Counted from the stretch's first letter, positions 1 to 10,624 are shown. The stretch is 64,000 bases of DNA from Smaragdicoccus niigatensis DSM 44881 = NBRC 103563 (GCF_000380645.1 NZ_AQXZ01000019.1:1020761-1084760); one strand, 5' to 3'. Translations and numbers: made by a program. The notes: generated from the letters alone by a model not told the origin.

Positions 1-210
1 GATCCGTCGGTACTCGACATTCAGTACGGCGTAACCACGCTCAACGAGGTCGGGAATGAGCTGATACATCTGCTCGAGCCCATAGGGGTTGCGCCAGAAT
101 CCACCGTGAACAAGGACTACGACCGGCCCGGAACCATCCGTCGCTTCGGGAAGAAACAGCTCGGCGAACTGTGACCGTGCTGGACCGTACCGAATTGTCG
201 ATCCCCGCAT
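1..210 (-). CDS. Alpha/beta-hydrolase, N-terminal part (runs off the left edge)
   Basis: Partial gene: ATG at 210 and 70 codons before the window edge. The visible product reads as an esterase/peptidase-type alpha/beta-hydrolase: a beta-strand followed by LVHGGFW, the oxyanion-hole HGGFW motif seen in kynurenine formamidase-like and carboxylesterase-like hydrolases, then a helix and a second strand ending NVEYRR. The nucleophile serine and the other triad residues lie outside the window, so the substrate cannot be named. The start lies only 4 bases after the stop of the MftF-like gene, so the two are almost certainly co-transcribed and probably translationally coupled. Confidence 0.75.
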   Translation of the reverse strand, partial: MRGSTIRYGPARSQFAELFLPEATDGSGPVVVLVHGGFWRNPYGLEQMYQLIPDLVERGYAVLNVEYRRI

Positions 211-214
211 TGGT

Positions 215-1603
215 TCAGCGAACGTTCGGCCGCAGTGCCTCAGCGTTACGCGAGTCGAACACGCCCGCCCACAGCCCTGAGCCGTAGGCAAGGTCGTCGG
301 CGCGCTTGAGAGCGATGTAGCGAACCGGGTCGAGGGTGCCGTTGTTGCGGTAGCGGAACCAGTCGACCGCACCTTCGGCGATCGCGACCGCGACCGCCAC
401 CTTGCGGATACGCGGTGAGACGACCATGGCGACCGCGGTCACCGGCCAGTACTGCCGGAACATCGCCGACACCAGCCGCCAGAAACCGAACGCGAATCCC
501 TGCCCGGTGTAGATCGCGGCGACCTTGGTCTTGCCGTCCACATCCGCGAAGACCGTCCGCATCCGCACGACGGCTCCCACGAACGTCAGGAGGGCCGCAA
601 GCCAGCCCACGCGAGTGAGCGAGGCGAGCAGCAGGCCGGCCGCAGCCGTCGACGGCGAGATGGTCACCGGCGACACCATTCCCGGGTGACGCTCACCGAG
701 CCGTGCGGACGCCGCGCCCGCGCGGGCCTTGCGCTGCAACCACTGGCGGACGGATTCCGAACTGTCCTGGTTCACGTGCGCAGCCGGCTCGTAGCGCAGA
801 CGCCAGCCCGCGCGCTCGAGACGCATGCACACGTCGATGTCCTCGGCGACGTTGATGATCTCGTCGAAGCCACCCTCTTCGAGCAGCGCCTCACGACGCA
901 GCAGCACCGCCGCGCTCGGCACGTACGTCACGACCCCACGAGACTCGATCGCCGATTCGCGACGCCCCAGGTCAAACGCCGTGCGGCCGCTCTCGTAGCG
1001 GGACAGCAGGTTCGCATCCGGGTCGAGGCGGAGCATGCGCGGGGCCACGAGGGCAACTGACGGGTCGCTGAAGTGGCTCAGCATGAGCTCGAGCCAGCCG
1101 TTCTTCGGCACTACGTCCGCGTCCAAGAATGCGACGAAATCAGTTGTTGCAGCCCGTAATCCGGTGTTCCGAGCGGCGGCGGGGCCACGCGCGATCTCGT
1201 GCCGGATCACCGAGACGCGGCAGCGCGCTTCGGCGATGATCCGCGCCGGATCGTCGGATGCATCGTCGACGACGATGACATTGTGGCCGCGCAGAACCGA
1301 AAGCAGTCGATTCAATCCGGCCGCATTGTTTCGGACCGGAATGATCACCGTGACATCCCCCATTGACGGGGAGAGTTCCGGACGTGGATTTGCCACGCCC
1401 GAATCGAGCAACCGTCGCGCCACGACCGCGGATTTCGGGTCGGAGACCCGGAGATATCCGTCGCCGATCATCGAAGCTGCAGACGGAGTCAGCTTGAGCA
1501 TTTTCATCGGCATTCCACCGAAGAGAACCTGACCGCCACTGTAGCTACGAACGGCGGGATCGATCCTTACTCCAAACCCGTTTGGGAGACGACCCTGGCG
1601 CAT
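215..1603 (-). CDS. mftF: MftF-like GT2 glycosyltransferase
   Basis: Family 2 glycosyltransferase resembling mycofactocin glycosyltransferase MftF, which adds beta-1,4-glucose units to premycofactocin. From the chosen ATG (462 aa, the usual MftF length) the N-terminus carries the family-specific RLPNGFGVRIDP and LFGGMPMKMLKL segments. A GT-A domain follows with TVIIPVRNN, VVDDASDD, the metal-binding FLDADV, and EDIDVCMRLERAGW; hydrophobic C-terminal helices may touch the membrane. The frame stays open upstream to an ATG at 1870, but those 89 extra residues have no MftF counterpart and would overlap the previous gene. No strong Shine-Dalgarno supports any start. The mftA-E genes are not in the window. 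Another GT2 role is possible. Confidence 0.72.
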   Translation of the reverse strand: MRQGRLPNGFGVRIDPAVRSYSGGQVLFGGMPMKMLKLTPSAASMIGDGYLRVSDPKSAVVARRLLDSGVANPRPELSPSMGDVTVIIPVRNNAAGLNRLLSVLRGHNVIVVDDASDDPARIIAEARCRVSVIRHEIARGPAAARNTGLRAATTDFVAFLDADVVPKNGWLELMLSHFSDPSVALVAPRMLRLDPDANLLSRYESGRTAFDLGRRESAIESRGVVTYVPSAAVLLRREALLEEGGFDEIINVAEDIDVCMRLERAGWRLRYEPAAHVNQDSSESVRQWLQRKARAGAASARLGERHPGMVSPVTISPSTAAAGLLLASLTRVGWLAALLTFVGAVVRMRTVFADVDGKTKVAAIYTGQGFAFGFWRLVSAMFRQYWPVTAVAMVVSPRIRKVAVAVAIAEGAVDWFRYRNNGTLDPVRYIALKRADDLAYGSGLWAGVFDSRNAEALRPNVR

Positions 1604-1817
1604 CAGGCGATCGTATTCAACTTCGTCTGAAGCGTCGGCAGTTGCAGAAAATTGGCCTCGTTCATTCGCCCAACTCCTCGGCGACCGAAATTTGGAATCA
1701 CAACCGTCACCCGAATCGACAACAATGCACGCCTTGCACGCTCGTAAAGCCATGCGCGATTCGGCTCGTTCCACTATGGCACGAGCCACCGCGAGGGGGA
1801 ACCGCCGGGTGAGGACG

Positions 1818-2537
1818 TCAGAGAGCTCGGAGGCGAGCGCGCGTCGACGCATCCAAATGCTCGGTCGCATAACTGAGCGCCGTGCGGCCCATTTGCTGAG
1901 CGTGAGTTTCCAGAAACGAGATCAACGTTTCCGTGCCCACCCGCTTGCCCATATGACGCAATGACCAACCGACGGCTTTCTGAATGAGATCACGTCGATC
2001 GGCAAGCAATTGAGACGCCAACGCAAGCGTCACCGATGGGTCTCCCCCATCGCAGAATGCGAATGATGCGATTACCGCAACCCTTCGCTGCCAAAGCTCT
2101 TCACGTTCGGCAAGATCAAAAAGCAATTGCGGCGACTGCGTCAAAAGTGAACGCCCGACAATGACCGCGGCCGACGAATCGACGAGATCCCAGTTGTTGA
2201 TTCGGCCGTGCTCCACGGCGTCCAGATACTCCGAAAGGATGCGCCGCTGGGTTTCCGAATCCCCTCGCCGAAGCGCGATCTCGAATTGACGAACGAGAAT
2301 CAACACCGCCGCAAGGCGATGCTCATGCACCTCACTGGCGAGCAATGAATCGATCTCGGTCGCGGGCAGATTCGAGAATTTCTTGACCACCGATCGCGTC
2401 TGTGGAACTCGCACGCCGAGGAAAACGTCGCCTTCGCCGTACTCCCCCGGACCGGTCTTGAAGTACCGCGCGGCGCCCGCCGCGTAATCCGGGTCCGATA
2501 GCGCAGCGAGTGCCGCCTTGACCTCCGCGGCGGTCAT
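1818..2537 (-). CDS. AlkD-like DNA alkylation repair protein (HEAT-repeat glycosylase)
   Basis: 239 aa, all-helical HEAT-like protein of the AlkD family. These DNA glycosylases remove bulky or cationic alkylated bases (3-methyladenine, 7-methylguanine) by a non-base-flipping mechanism. The N-terminus has the family GVRVPQTR segment. NNWDLVD near residue 116-120 supplies the conserved Trp and Asp of the active-site pocket, and QKAVGWSLRHMGK near 187-197 supplies the second DNA-contacting Trp. The start codon overlaps the stop of the upstream racemase by one base (TGATG), so translation is probably coupled. It sits in the same minus-strand run as two glycosyltransferases, which gives no clear functional link. 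Confidence 0.85.
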   Translation of the reverse strand: MTAAEVKAALAALSDPDYAAGAARYFKTGPGEYGEGDVFLGVRVPQTRSVVKKFSNLPATEIDSLLASEVHEHRLAAVLILVRQFEIALRRGDSETQRRILSEYLDAVEHGRINNWDLVDSSAAVIVGRSLLTQSPQLLFDLAEREELWQRRVAVIASFAFCDGGDPSVTLALASQLLADRRDLIQKAVGWSLRHMGKRVGTETLISFLETHAQQMGRTALSYATEHLDASTRARLRAL

Positions 2538-3292
2538 CAGCCCAGAATCCGGCCCGGTTCGAACTGGGCAGCCGCATCGGGCAGTGCGCCCGGTACGCCG
2601 CTATGGAACACGTCCACCGTTCCGTGCCCGCGTTCGCCCCCGCCGCCGATCTCGTCGATACGCCGCAGAGTCTGCTTCGCGACCGCATTCGCACTGTCGA
2701 AGATCTTCACCTTGCCGCCCAGGGCGCGCACGATGCGTTCCTCGACGAGCGGGTAGTGCGTGCACCCCAGCACCACACCTTCGACGTCTGGAGGCGTCAG
2801 GGCGGCCGCTGCGGCGATGGCTGCGTCGATCTCTGCCCAGTTGCCGCGATCGATCGCGTCCGCGAGTCCGTGGCACGCGACTCCGGTGACCTCAGCGCCG
2901 TTTCCGAACTCCTCGATGAGGTCCGCCTGGTACTGGCTGGCGGTCGTCGTGGCGGTCGCCCAGATGGCGATCTTGGAGCACTCCGCGGCCGCCGGCTTGA
3001 TGGCCGGCACGGTGCCGATCACTGGGATCTTCGGTCCGAGTTCTTCGCGGACGACGTCGAGCGCGGTCACGCTCGCGGTGTTGCACGGCAGCACCACGAC
3101 TTTGGCGCCCAATGAAACGGCTTCCCACGCGGTCGACACCACGCGCTTTTGGACCCACTCCGTCGGCTTCGGACCCCACGGGGCACCCTCGGGATCGGTG
3201 AAGAGCAGGAGGTCCAGGCCGGGCCGCAGCTTCCGCAACCATGCGGACGTGGTCAACAGGCCGAGTCCGGAGTCGATGAGCGCGACGATCAC
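2537..3292 (-). CDS. Glutamate racemase-like Asp/Glu racemase family protein
   Basis: 251 aa, cofactor-independent Asp/Glu racemase fold like MurI, which makes D-glutamate for peptidoglycan. Both catalytic cysteines are present in standard settings: LPCNTAS (Cys70) and LGCTHYPL (Cys177), and the N-terminal DSG (residues 7-9) is kept. The segment that is GDTAR..PYG in classical MurI reads FTDPEGAPWGPK here, so the substrate pocket differs. It could be a second, divergent racemase rather than the housekeeping MurI; a canonical murI elsewhere in the genome would settle this. It lies 23 bases after the GT2 gene and overlaps the AlkD gene by one base. Confidence 0.72.
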   Translation of the reverse strand: MIVALIDSGLGLLTTSAWLRKLRPGLDLLLFTDPEGAPWGPKPTEWVQKRVVSTAWEAVSLGAKVVVLPCNTASVTALDVVREELGPKIPVIGTVPAIKPAAAECSKIAIWATATTTASQYQADLIEEFGNGAEVTGVACHGLADAIDRGNWAEIDAAIAAAAALTPPDVEGVVLGCTHYPLVEERIVRALGGKVKIFDSANAVAKQTLRRIDEIGGGGERGHGTVDVFHSGVPGALPDAAAQFEPGRILG

Positions 3293-3315
3293 GACTCGAA
3301 TTTACCGGTACGGGG

Positions 3316-4284
3316 TCAGGCTGGTTTGTTGTCTTGGCCGCCGCGCTGCCGTTTGACGGCATTGCGGGCCTTGTATTTGCCGATACTGAAGCCGGTCTCG
3401 CGCATCCACTCGCGCCGATTCAGGCCCGTCAGCCAGATCGGGAGACCGGGATTGCTCATCGCCAGGTAGGTGAATCGTCGGACCCAGTCCGCGCGGGACA
3501 TCGCGGGGAAGTCATCCGGACCGAATTCCTCAGCCAGTTGCTCGGATGCCCTGCCTTGCCCCCGGCCTTGGCGATAGAGACTGCGAAAGGTCGTGCGATA
3601 CCGGTATGCCACCAATTCCTCGAAGAGGAAGCCGAGCCGATAACCGTTCTTCTGCGCCCGAATCGAGAACTCGACGTCCTGGCTCGCACCGAAGCGCTCG
3701 TTCATACCATCGAGTTGGCGGTAGACGTCCGGCCAGACGCCCAGGCTGAAGCCGGCGGCGTGACGGTAGTTCTTGGTCGTGCAATGCAGTTCAATCGGCG
3801 GCGGTGGGCGCCAGGGGTAGCCCGAGTTCAATGTCCGCGCTTCGGCGGTACTGCCCACCAGGTCGTAGTCGGGCGCGATGTCGACCAGCCGCTCCAACCA
3901 GGTTGGCTTGACGACGTCGTCGGCGTCGCAGAAAGCCAGCAATTCCCCGACCGCATTCTTCGCGCCGACATTCCGCGCGTACGCAGATCCCTTGAGCTGC
4001 GACGAATCAACCCACTTCATCGACAGCTTGTCACGGAGCGGATGGTTCGCGATGTGTTCGGACAGACCGTCAGTCGACCCGTTGTCGCTGATGATGACCT
4101 CGACTGGGCGGTAAGTCTGTTGATTCAGACCATCGAGCTGCTCGTCGATGGTGTCTCGACAGTTGAACACCGGAATGATCACGGATACGGTCGGGCGCTT
4201 CGGCCGAGAAACTTCCTGACGGTTGGGTGTTTTGTCCAAAATCGTCCTCACCTGCGATTTGGGATTGCCACACTTAGTCGGCAC
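3316..4284 (-). CDS. GT2 family glycosyltransferase
   Basis: 322 aa soluble GT-A glycosyltransferase. Motifs in order: SVIIPVFNC (nucleotide-sugar binding strand), VEVIISDNGSTDG, ARNVGAKNAVGELLAFCDADDV with the metal-binding DxD, and a later SQDVEFSIRAQKNGYRLGF acceptor-site segment. No membrane helix is evident. It is the first gene of a same-strand run that continues through the racemase, AlkD and MftF-like genes, and it begins just downstream of the tuf terminator, so it probably has its own promoter between 4285 and 4360. Donor and acceptor sugars cannot be read from the sequence; cell-wall or exopolysaccharide assembly is only an inference. Confidence 0.8.
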   Translation of the reverse strand: MPTKCGNPKSQVRTILDKTPNRQEVSRPKRPTVSVIIPVFNCRDTIDEQLDGLNQQTYRPVEVIISDNGSTDGLSEHIANHPLRDKLSMKWVDSSQLKGSAYARNVGAKNAVGELLAFCDADDVVKPTWLERLVDIAPDYDLVGSTAEARTLNSGYPWRPPPPIELHCTTKNYRHAAGFSLGVWPDVYRQLDGMNERFGASQDVEFSIRAQKNGYRLGFLFEELVAYRYRTTFRSLYRQGRGQGRASEQLAEEFGPDDFPAMSRADWVRRFTYLAMSNPGLPIWLTGLNRREWMRETGFSIGKYKARNAVKRQRGGQDNKPA

Positions 4285-4360
4285 TTTTCTCTACCGACAG
4301 ATTACCGACCTCTTACCCCGTTTTACGAATCCGCACACCTTGGTCCTTACACAAAATGAC

Positions 4361-4392
4361 AAAAGCCCCGGACCCGAGGGTCCAGGGCTTTT
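4361..4392 (-). terminator. Intrinsic terminator of tuf / str operon
   Basis: Inverted repeat with arms AAAAGCCCCGGACCC and GGGTCCAGGGCTTTT, one mismatch, tiny loop. It lies 24 bases downstream of the tuf stop and on the minus strand is followed by a U-rich tract. It closes the rpsL-rpsG-fusA-tuf transcript. Confidence 0.85.
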
Positions 4393-4415
4393 GCTCAGAG
4401 TGAGTCTAAAGCGAC

Positions 4416-5606
4416 TTACTTGATGATCTTGGTGACACGACCAGCGCCGACCGTACGACCACCCTCACGGATGGCGAAACGGAGGCCCTCGTCCATGGCG
4501 ACCGGCTGGATGAGCTTGACGGTCATCTCGGTGTTGTCACCAGGCATGACCATCTCGGTGCCCTCAGGCAGGGTCACAACACCGGTCACGTCAGTCGTAC
4601 GGAAGTAGAACTGCGGACGGTAGTTGTTGAAGAACGGCGTGTGACGGCCACCCTCGTCCTTGCTCAGGATGTAAGCCTGGCCCTCGAACTCCTTGTGCGG
4701 AGTCGTGGTGCCCGGCTTGACGATGACCTGACCGCGCTCGACGTCCTCGCGCTTGATACCACGCACGAGCAGACCGACGTTGTCGCCAGCCTGGCCGTTG
4801 TCGAGGAGCTTCTTGAACATCTCGATACCGGTGATGGTCGTCTTGACGGCCTTCTCCTTGATACCGACGATCTCAACTTCCTCGTTGAGGTTGATGATGC
4901 CGCGCTCGATACGACCGGTGACGACAGTTCCACGACCGGTGATCGTGAAGACGTCCTCAACGGGCATCAGGAACGGACGGTCGGTCTCACGAACCGGCTC
5001 CGGGATCGACTCGTCGACTGCGTTCATCAGTTCGACGATCGACTCGGTCCACTGCGGGTCGCCCTCGAGAGCCTTGAGGCCCGAAACGCGAACGACCGGA
5101 GCGTCCTCGTCGAACTCCTGCGAAGCGAGGAGCTCACGGACCTCCATCTCGACGAGCTCGAGGATTTCCTCGTCGTCGACCATGTCGGCCTTGTTCAGCG
5201 CGACCAGGATGTAAGGAACACCAACCTGGCGAGCGAGCAGGACGTGCTCGCGAGTCTGCGGCATCGGACCGTCGGTGGCGGCAACCACGAGGATTGCGCC
5301 GTCCATCTGAGCCGCACCGGTGATCATGTTCTTGATGTAGTCGGCGTGACCCGGGGCGTCAACGTGCGCGTAGTGACGCTTCTCGGTCTGGTACTCGACG
5401 TGGGAGATGTTGATCGTGATACCACGAGCCTTCTCCTCAGGCGCCTTGTCGATCTGGTCGAAGGCGAAGCTCTTGTTGAGCGTCGGGTACTTGTCAGCGA
5501 GCACCTTGGTGATCGCAGCGGTCAGCGTGGTCTTGCCGTGGTCAACGTGACCGATGGTCCCGATGTTGACGTGCGGCTTCGTCCGCTCGAACTTGGCCTT
5601 CGCCAC
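4416..5606 (-). CDS. tuf: Elongation factor Tu
   Basis: 396 aa, full length. Delivers aminoacyl-tRNA to the ribosomal A site using GTP. G-domain motifs are intact: GHVDHGKT (19-26), the switch [15 protein letters not shown] (83-90, the actinobacterial variant of DCPGHADY) and NKAD (138-141). Domains II and III are complete through the C-terminal [14 protein letters not shown]. Start is GTG at 5606 behind a strong AGGGAGG Shine-Dalgarno. It follows fusA after a 131-base gap that holds a perfect hairpin (5703-5734) and is the last gene of the str operon, followed by an intrinsic terminator. Confidence 0.98.
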   Translation of the reverse strand: MAKAKFERTKPHVNIGTIGHVDHGKTTLTAAITKVLADKYPTLNKSFAFDQIDKAPEEKARGITINISHVEYQTEKRHYAHVDAPGHADYIKNMITGAAQMDGAILVVAATDGPMPQTREHVLLARQVGVPYILVALNKADMVDDEEILELVEMEVRELLASQEFDEDAPVVRVSGLKALEGDPQWTESIVELMNAVDESIPEPVRETDRPFLMPVEDVFTITGRGTVVTGRIERGIINLNEEVEIVGIKEKAVKTTITGIEMFKKLLDNGQAGDNVGLLVRGIKREDVERGQVIVKPGTTTPHKEFEGQAYILSKDEGGRHTPFFNNYRPQFYFRTTDVTGVVTLPEGTEMVMPGDNTEMTVKLIQPVAMDEGLRFAIREGGRTVGAGRVTKIIK

Positions 5607-5702
5607 TTTCGTCCTCCCTGGACTTGTTCGTGCCCGCCGGTTGACGGGCGCTTTTGGGGTTTCTCTTTCGGCTATTAAAGCCGATGGGCTAGTTGGCAGG
5701 TT

Positions 5703-5734
5703 AATCGGGTGGCAACCGTGATCACCACCCGATT
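5703..5734 (-). repeat. Intercistronic hairpin between fusA and tuf
   Basis: Perfect 10-bp inverted repeat, AATCGGGTGG and CCACCCGATT, with a 12-base loop, placed 3 bases beyond the fusA stop. There is no U-tract after it on the minus strand, so it looks more like an RNA-stability or processing element than a full terminator. Confidence 0.6.
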
Positions 5735-5737
5735 TGA

Positions 5738-7840
<2,103 letters not shown>

Positions 7841-7881
7841 GGGATTCCTTCGCCGTTAGAGAGAAAGTCTTGATGCGGTGG

Positions 7882-7915
7882 TCCCGCCCGTCCAGCATGC
7901 GCCGGACGGGCGGGA
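7882..7915 (-). repeat. Intercistronic hairpin between rpsG and fusA
   Basis: Perfect 12-bp inverted repeat, TCCCGCCCGTCC and GGACGGGCGGGA, with a 10-base loop, only 5 bases beyond the rpsG stop. It is very stable but lacks a U-tract, so it is a candidate processing, stability or partial-attenuation element in the str mRNA. Confidence 0.65.
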
Positions 7916-7920
7916 ACAAA

Positions 7921-8391
7921 TCACCAGCGGTAGTGAGCGAACGCGCGGTTGGCGTCGGCCATCTTGTGAGTGTCCTCGCGACGCTTGACCGAGGCACCGA
8001 GACCGTTGCTCGCGTCGAGGATCTCGTTGGCGAGACGCTCGACCATCGTCTTCTCGCGGCGGGCACGCGAGAAGTTCACGAGCCAGCGCAGCGCGAGGGT
8101 GTTCGCGCGGCCCGGACGAACCTCGACCGGAACCTGGTACGTCGCACCACCGACGCGGCGGCTCTTGACCTCGAGCGCCGGACGGACGTTGTCCATCGCG
8201 CGCTTGAGGGTGATAACCGGGTCGGTGCCGGTCTTGTCGCGGGCCTGCTCGAGGGCACCGTAGACGATGCGCTCAGCGATCGACTTCTTACCGTCGAGCA
8301 GAATCTTGTTGACCAGCTGCGTCACCAGCGGCGACCCGTAAACCGGGTCGTTGACGAGCGGACGCTTCGGAGCGGCTCCCTTACGTGGCAT
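7921..8391 (-). CDS. rpsG: 30S ribosomal protein S7
   Basis: 156 aa, the usual actinobacterial length. Primary 16S rRNA binder that nucleates the 30S head; in E. coli it is the translational repressor of the str operon. It begins [11 protein letters not shown] and contains the conserved [21 protein letters not shown] and [14 protein letters not shown] segments. The start follows the rpsL stop by one base and is preceded by AAGGGCTGAA, so the two genes are tightly coupled. Confidence 0.97.
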   Translation of the reverse strand: MPRKGAAPKRPLVNDPVYGSPLVTQLVNKILLDGKKSIAERIVYGALEQARDKTGTDPVITLKRAMDNVRPALEVKSRRVGGATYQVPVEVRPGRANTLALRWLVNFSRARREKTMVERLANEILDASNGLGASVKRREDTHKMADANRAFAHYRW

Positions 8392-8392
8392 T

Positions 8393-8767
8393 TCAGCCCT
8401 TCTCCTTCTTCGCGCCGTAGCGGCTACGGGCCTGCTTACGCTTCTTCACGCCCTGCGTGTCGAGCGAACCGCGGATGATCTTGTAGCGAACACCGGGGAG
8501 GTCCTTCACACGACCGCCACGGACGAGCACCATCGAGTGCTCCTGAAGGTTGTGGCCTTCGCCCGGGATGTAAGCCGTAACCTCGACCCCGCTGGTCAGG
8601 CGGACACGTGCGACCTTACGAAGCGCGGAGTTCGGCTTCTTCGGGGTGGTGGTGTACACACGGGTGCACACGCCACGGCGCTGCGGGCTGCCCTTCAAGG
8701 CTGCGGTCTTGACCTTCGCAGTCTTGTCGGTGCGGCCCTTTCGGACCAGCTGGTTGATAGTTGGCAA
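8393..8767 (-). CDS. rpsL: 30S ribosomal protein S12
   Basis: 124 aa decoding-centre protein. It begins [12 protein letters not shown] and is full length. The two lysines whose substitution gives streptomycin resistance in mycobacteria are wild type: Lys43 in [12 protein letters not shown] and Lys88 in GRVKDLPGV. First gene of the str operon, with an AAGGAAG-type Shine-Dalgarno upstream of ATG 8767 and a roughly 360-base leader/promoter region before it. Confidence 0.98.
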   Translation of the reverse strand: MPTINQLVRKGRTDKTAKVKTAALKGSPQRRGVCTRVYTTTPKKPNSALRKVARVRLTSGVEVTAYIPGEGHNLQEHSMVLVRGGRVKDLPGVRYKIIRGSLDTQGVKKRKQARSRYGAKKEKG

Positions 8768-9131
8768 TTGACCGGCTTTCTTCCTTACACCCGCCTGCGG
8801 CGAGCGCCTGTGTTTACTTGCTGTCTGTGGGGTCGGACCATGCGTTGCACGTCATCCGCACCACACAGCACCCGCAGTCGGGCGTGTCGGACATGGCTTA
8901 AGGCCTTTGAAAGGGCAGAGTTCAACGACTCAGCCGCTCTCGCTGGCCTACGTGATACGCAAATCCTGCCCACATAAAGTGGGCACAGCGCTCCACGATA
9001 CGCGCCGATAGTGATCCCGGTCAAAAGCAGGGTTCTGTGCTATCCGTGCGGCACTCCGCCAAAGTACGGAACCCCAGGTGAGAACGCGGAAACCGCGCCT
9101 CCACAGGACCCTGGACTTAGCGTCCGGCGGG
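8768..9131 (-). promoter_or_regulatory. rpsL (str operon) promoter and leader region
   Basis: Gene-free stretch upstream of rpsL. By eye the best minus-strand promoter candidate is TTGACC (9019-9024), an 18-base spacer, and TATCGT (8995-9000). A second weaker one is TTGAAC (8920-8925) with 18 bases to TTAAGC (8896-8901). A perfect 7-bp dyad TGCCCAC/GTGGGCA (8967-8985) would fall at the extreme 5' end of a transcript from the first candidate. No small ORF with a convincing ribosome site was seen. Start sites are inferred, not known. Confidence 0.4.
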
Positions 9132-9914
9132 CTACACGAGGTTGCCACGGCCGCACACTGCCCAGAGAACTTGCCGCCCGAAGGGGTCGGGCAAGGTTCC
9201 CCAGGATGCGCACATCGACGTCAGAAAGTCGACTTCGGACACCGGTTCGGCTCCCGACGGCGTTTCCGGACGGACCCGGACGCGGATTGACGGCTCGTCG
9301 ATCGCCACGGTGACCTCATCGTGGCCCGCTTCGATGCGAAATCTCGAAAGCTCGGTGATCGGTGCCGTCATCTCGATCAGGTGGGTGCCGACGATGCAAC
9401 ACACAGCGGTGAACTCCTCCATGTCCCACATGGCGAGCGCTTCCCGAATCAACGTCCGGCCGACCACGCCGCCCGCCACTCCATTCGACAACTGAACCGT
9501 GGCCCGACGACGGAACGGCGTGCGTCGAGAATCACCCAGCGCATCTTCGACCGTCGCGAAGCACGGAACGTACCGCTCGATTCGGTTGCGCGAGATGATC
9601 AACCGAACTTCGGGGTCGCTGGCCGCGATCGACAACGGGACCGCCGGCCAGGTCGCGATATGCCATCGCGCGCTCGTGAAGACGGCCCACGCCGACGGGG
9701 CCGGAACAGCCAACCGGTCGACGTTGACGATGATCGAACGTGGTTCGGCCACAGACTCTTTGATGATCGAATCGCGCAGGCTCAGATACGACGTCGAATC
9801 CAGGGTACCGGTTGGCTCCAACACGACGGCGCCGCCCAGCAGCCATCGCCGGTCGATCCGCAGCAGACTGTCCGACGCGCTCATCCGGCTCATCTTCTCT
9901 GGCTTGGGCTTCAT
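9132..9914 (-). CDS. STAS-domain protein with degenerate anti-sigma-type ATPase tail
   Basis: 260 aa. Residues about 15-115 resemble a STAS domain (anti-sigma-factor antagonist, SpoIIAA/RsbV type): a GGAVVLEPTGTLDS strand/loop, SIIVNVDRLAVPAPSAWAVF in place of the usual DLSGV.F(I/M)DSSG.. phosphorylation region, and a C-terminal helix. The rest (about 130-260) looks like a remnant of an RsbW-like GHKL ATPase: a predicted helix ITELSRFRIEAG where an N-box ELVTNAVRHA would be, then strands with VTVAIDEPS. The ATP-binding residues are largely absent. Such fusions occur in mycolic-acid actinomycetes, probably as modulators of partner-switching sigma control. Starts at codons 8 or 11 are possible. 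Function is inferred. Confidence 0.5.
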   Translation of the reverse strand: MKPKPEKMSRMSASDSLLRIDRRWLLGGAVVLEPTGTLDSTSYLSLRDSIIKESVAEPRSIIVNVDRLAVPAPSAWAVFTSARWHIATWPAVPLSIAASDPEVRLIISRNRIERYVPCFATVEDALGDSRRTPFRRRATVQLSNGVAGGVVGRTLIREALAMWDMEEFTAVCCIVGTHLIEMTAPITELSRFRIEAGHDEVTVAIDEPSIRVRVRPETPSGAEPVSEVDFLTSMCASWGTLPDPFGRQVLWAVCGRGNLV

Positions 9915-10057
9915 ACGCGGCGAGGTGTTGTCGGATCACCCGTATCGCATCTCTCCAGAGCACGCGGGCTCGCTGGGTCTGGGACCGCCTGTTCCCCTTC
10001 GAGATGCCCCCACCGGAGCCGTTTGAAACAGCATCCGTCGAAGTACACCGAAACAGT

Positions 10058-10624
10058 TCAGCGCGAGAGATTCAACGTCAGTTCGGTCAGCTTGGTGGCC
10101 GCCGCGCACGGGTCACCGTGCGGGAATCCGGGCACGTACTGCACCCACCATCCGATGATCCCGGAGTCGGGCGCACCGGCGGTCACTCCACACGAGTCCG
10201 GATCGTTCGGACGCTGCTCCTGGAGCGCCCTGCGGCCTTGGATGTTCGTCTCGGTGACGATGTACTTGAGCTTGTCGAGCGTCGCGCGCTCCACCTCGAG
10301 CGACCCGTTCTCGAACCAGTTGAACGTGACCTTGATGCTGCCGCTCGATCCGGTCACGTCCCAGCGGCAGATCGCACCGAAGAAGATGCGCTGGATATCT
10401 TCGCCACCAACAGCTTTGGTGATCTCCTCGTCGGTGACGGTGTCACATTCGGTGAGCAGGTTGCGGAACTGGCGGCCGGGCTGGTCGCCCTGGGCGACGT
10501 AGGCGTCCGTGGTCGGCGTGGGCGCTCCGCCGACCGGATAGGCCTTCCCGTCAGTGGTCTGGCTGCAACCGGTCAACGCGACCGCGCTGAGGGCAACCGC
10601 GAACAAGGCACGCTTGGCGATCAT
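10058..10624 (-). CDS. DUF3558 family lipoprotein
   Basis: 188 aa exported lipoprotein of unknown function. The N-terminus is a signal peptide ending in the lipobox ALTGC (Cys about residue 20), so the mature protein should be diacylated and anchored to the outer face of the membrane. The mature part has the DUF3558 pattern: a CDTVTDEEITKAVG helix, a single CRW cysteine strand, and a later DSCGV. The ATG overlaps the stop of the preceding paralogue (ATGA), so the two are translated together. Confidence 0.8.
   Translation of the reverse strand: MIAKRALFAVALSAVALTGCSQTTDGKAYPVGGAPTPTTDAYVAQGDQPGRQFRNLLTECDTVTDEEITKAVGGEDIQRIFFGAICRWDVTGSSGSIKVTFNWFENGSLEVERATLDKLKYIVTETNIQGRRALQEQRPNDPDSCGVTAGAPDSGIIGWWVQYVPGFPHGDPCAAATKLTELTLNLSR

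Noticed and set aside
4641-5678. Plus-strand open frame over tuf
   Set aside because: Antisense shadow of tuf, low-complexity Leu/Val/Asp composition.
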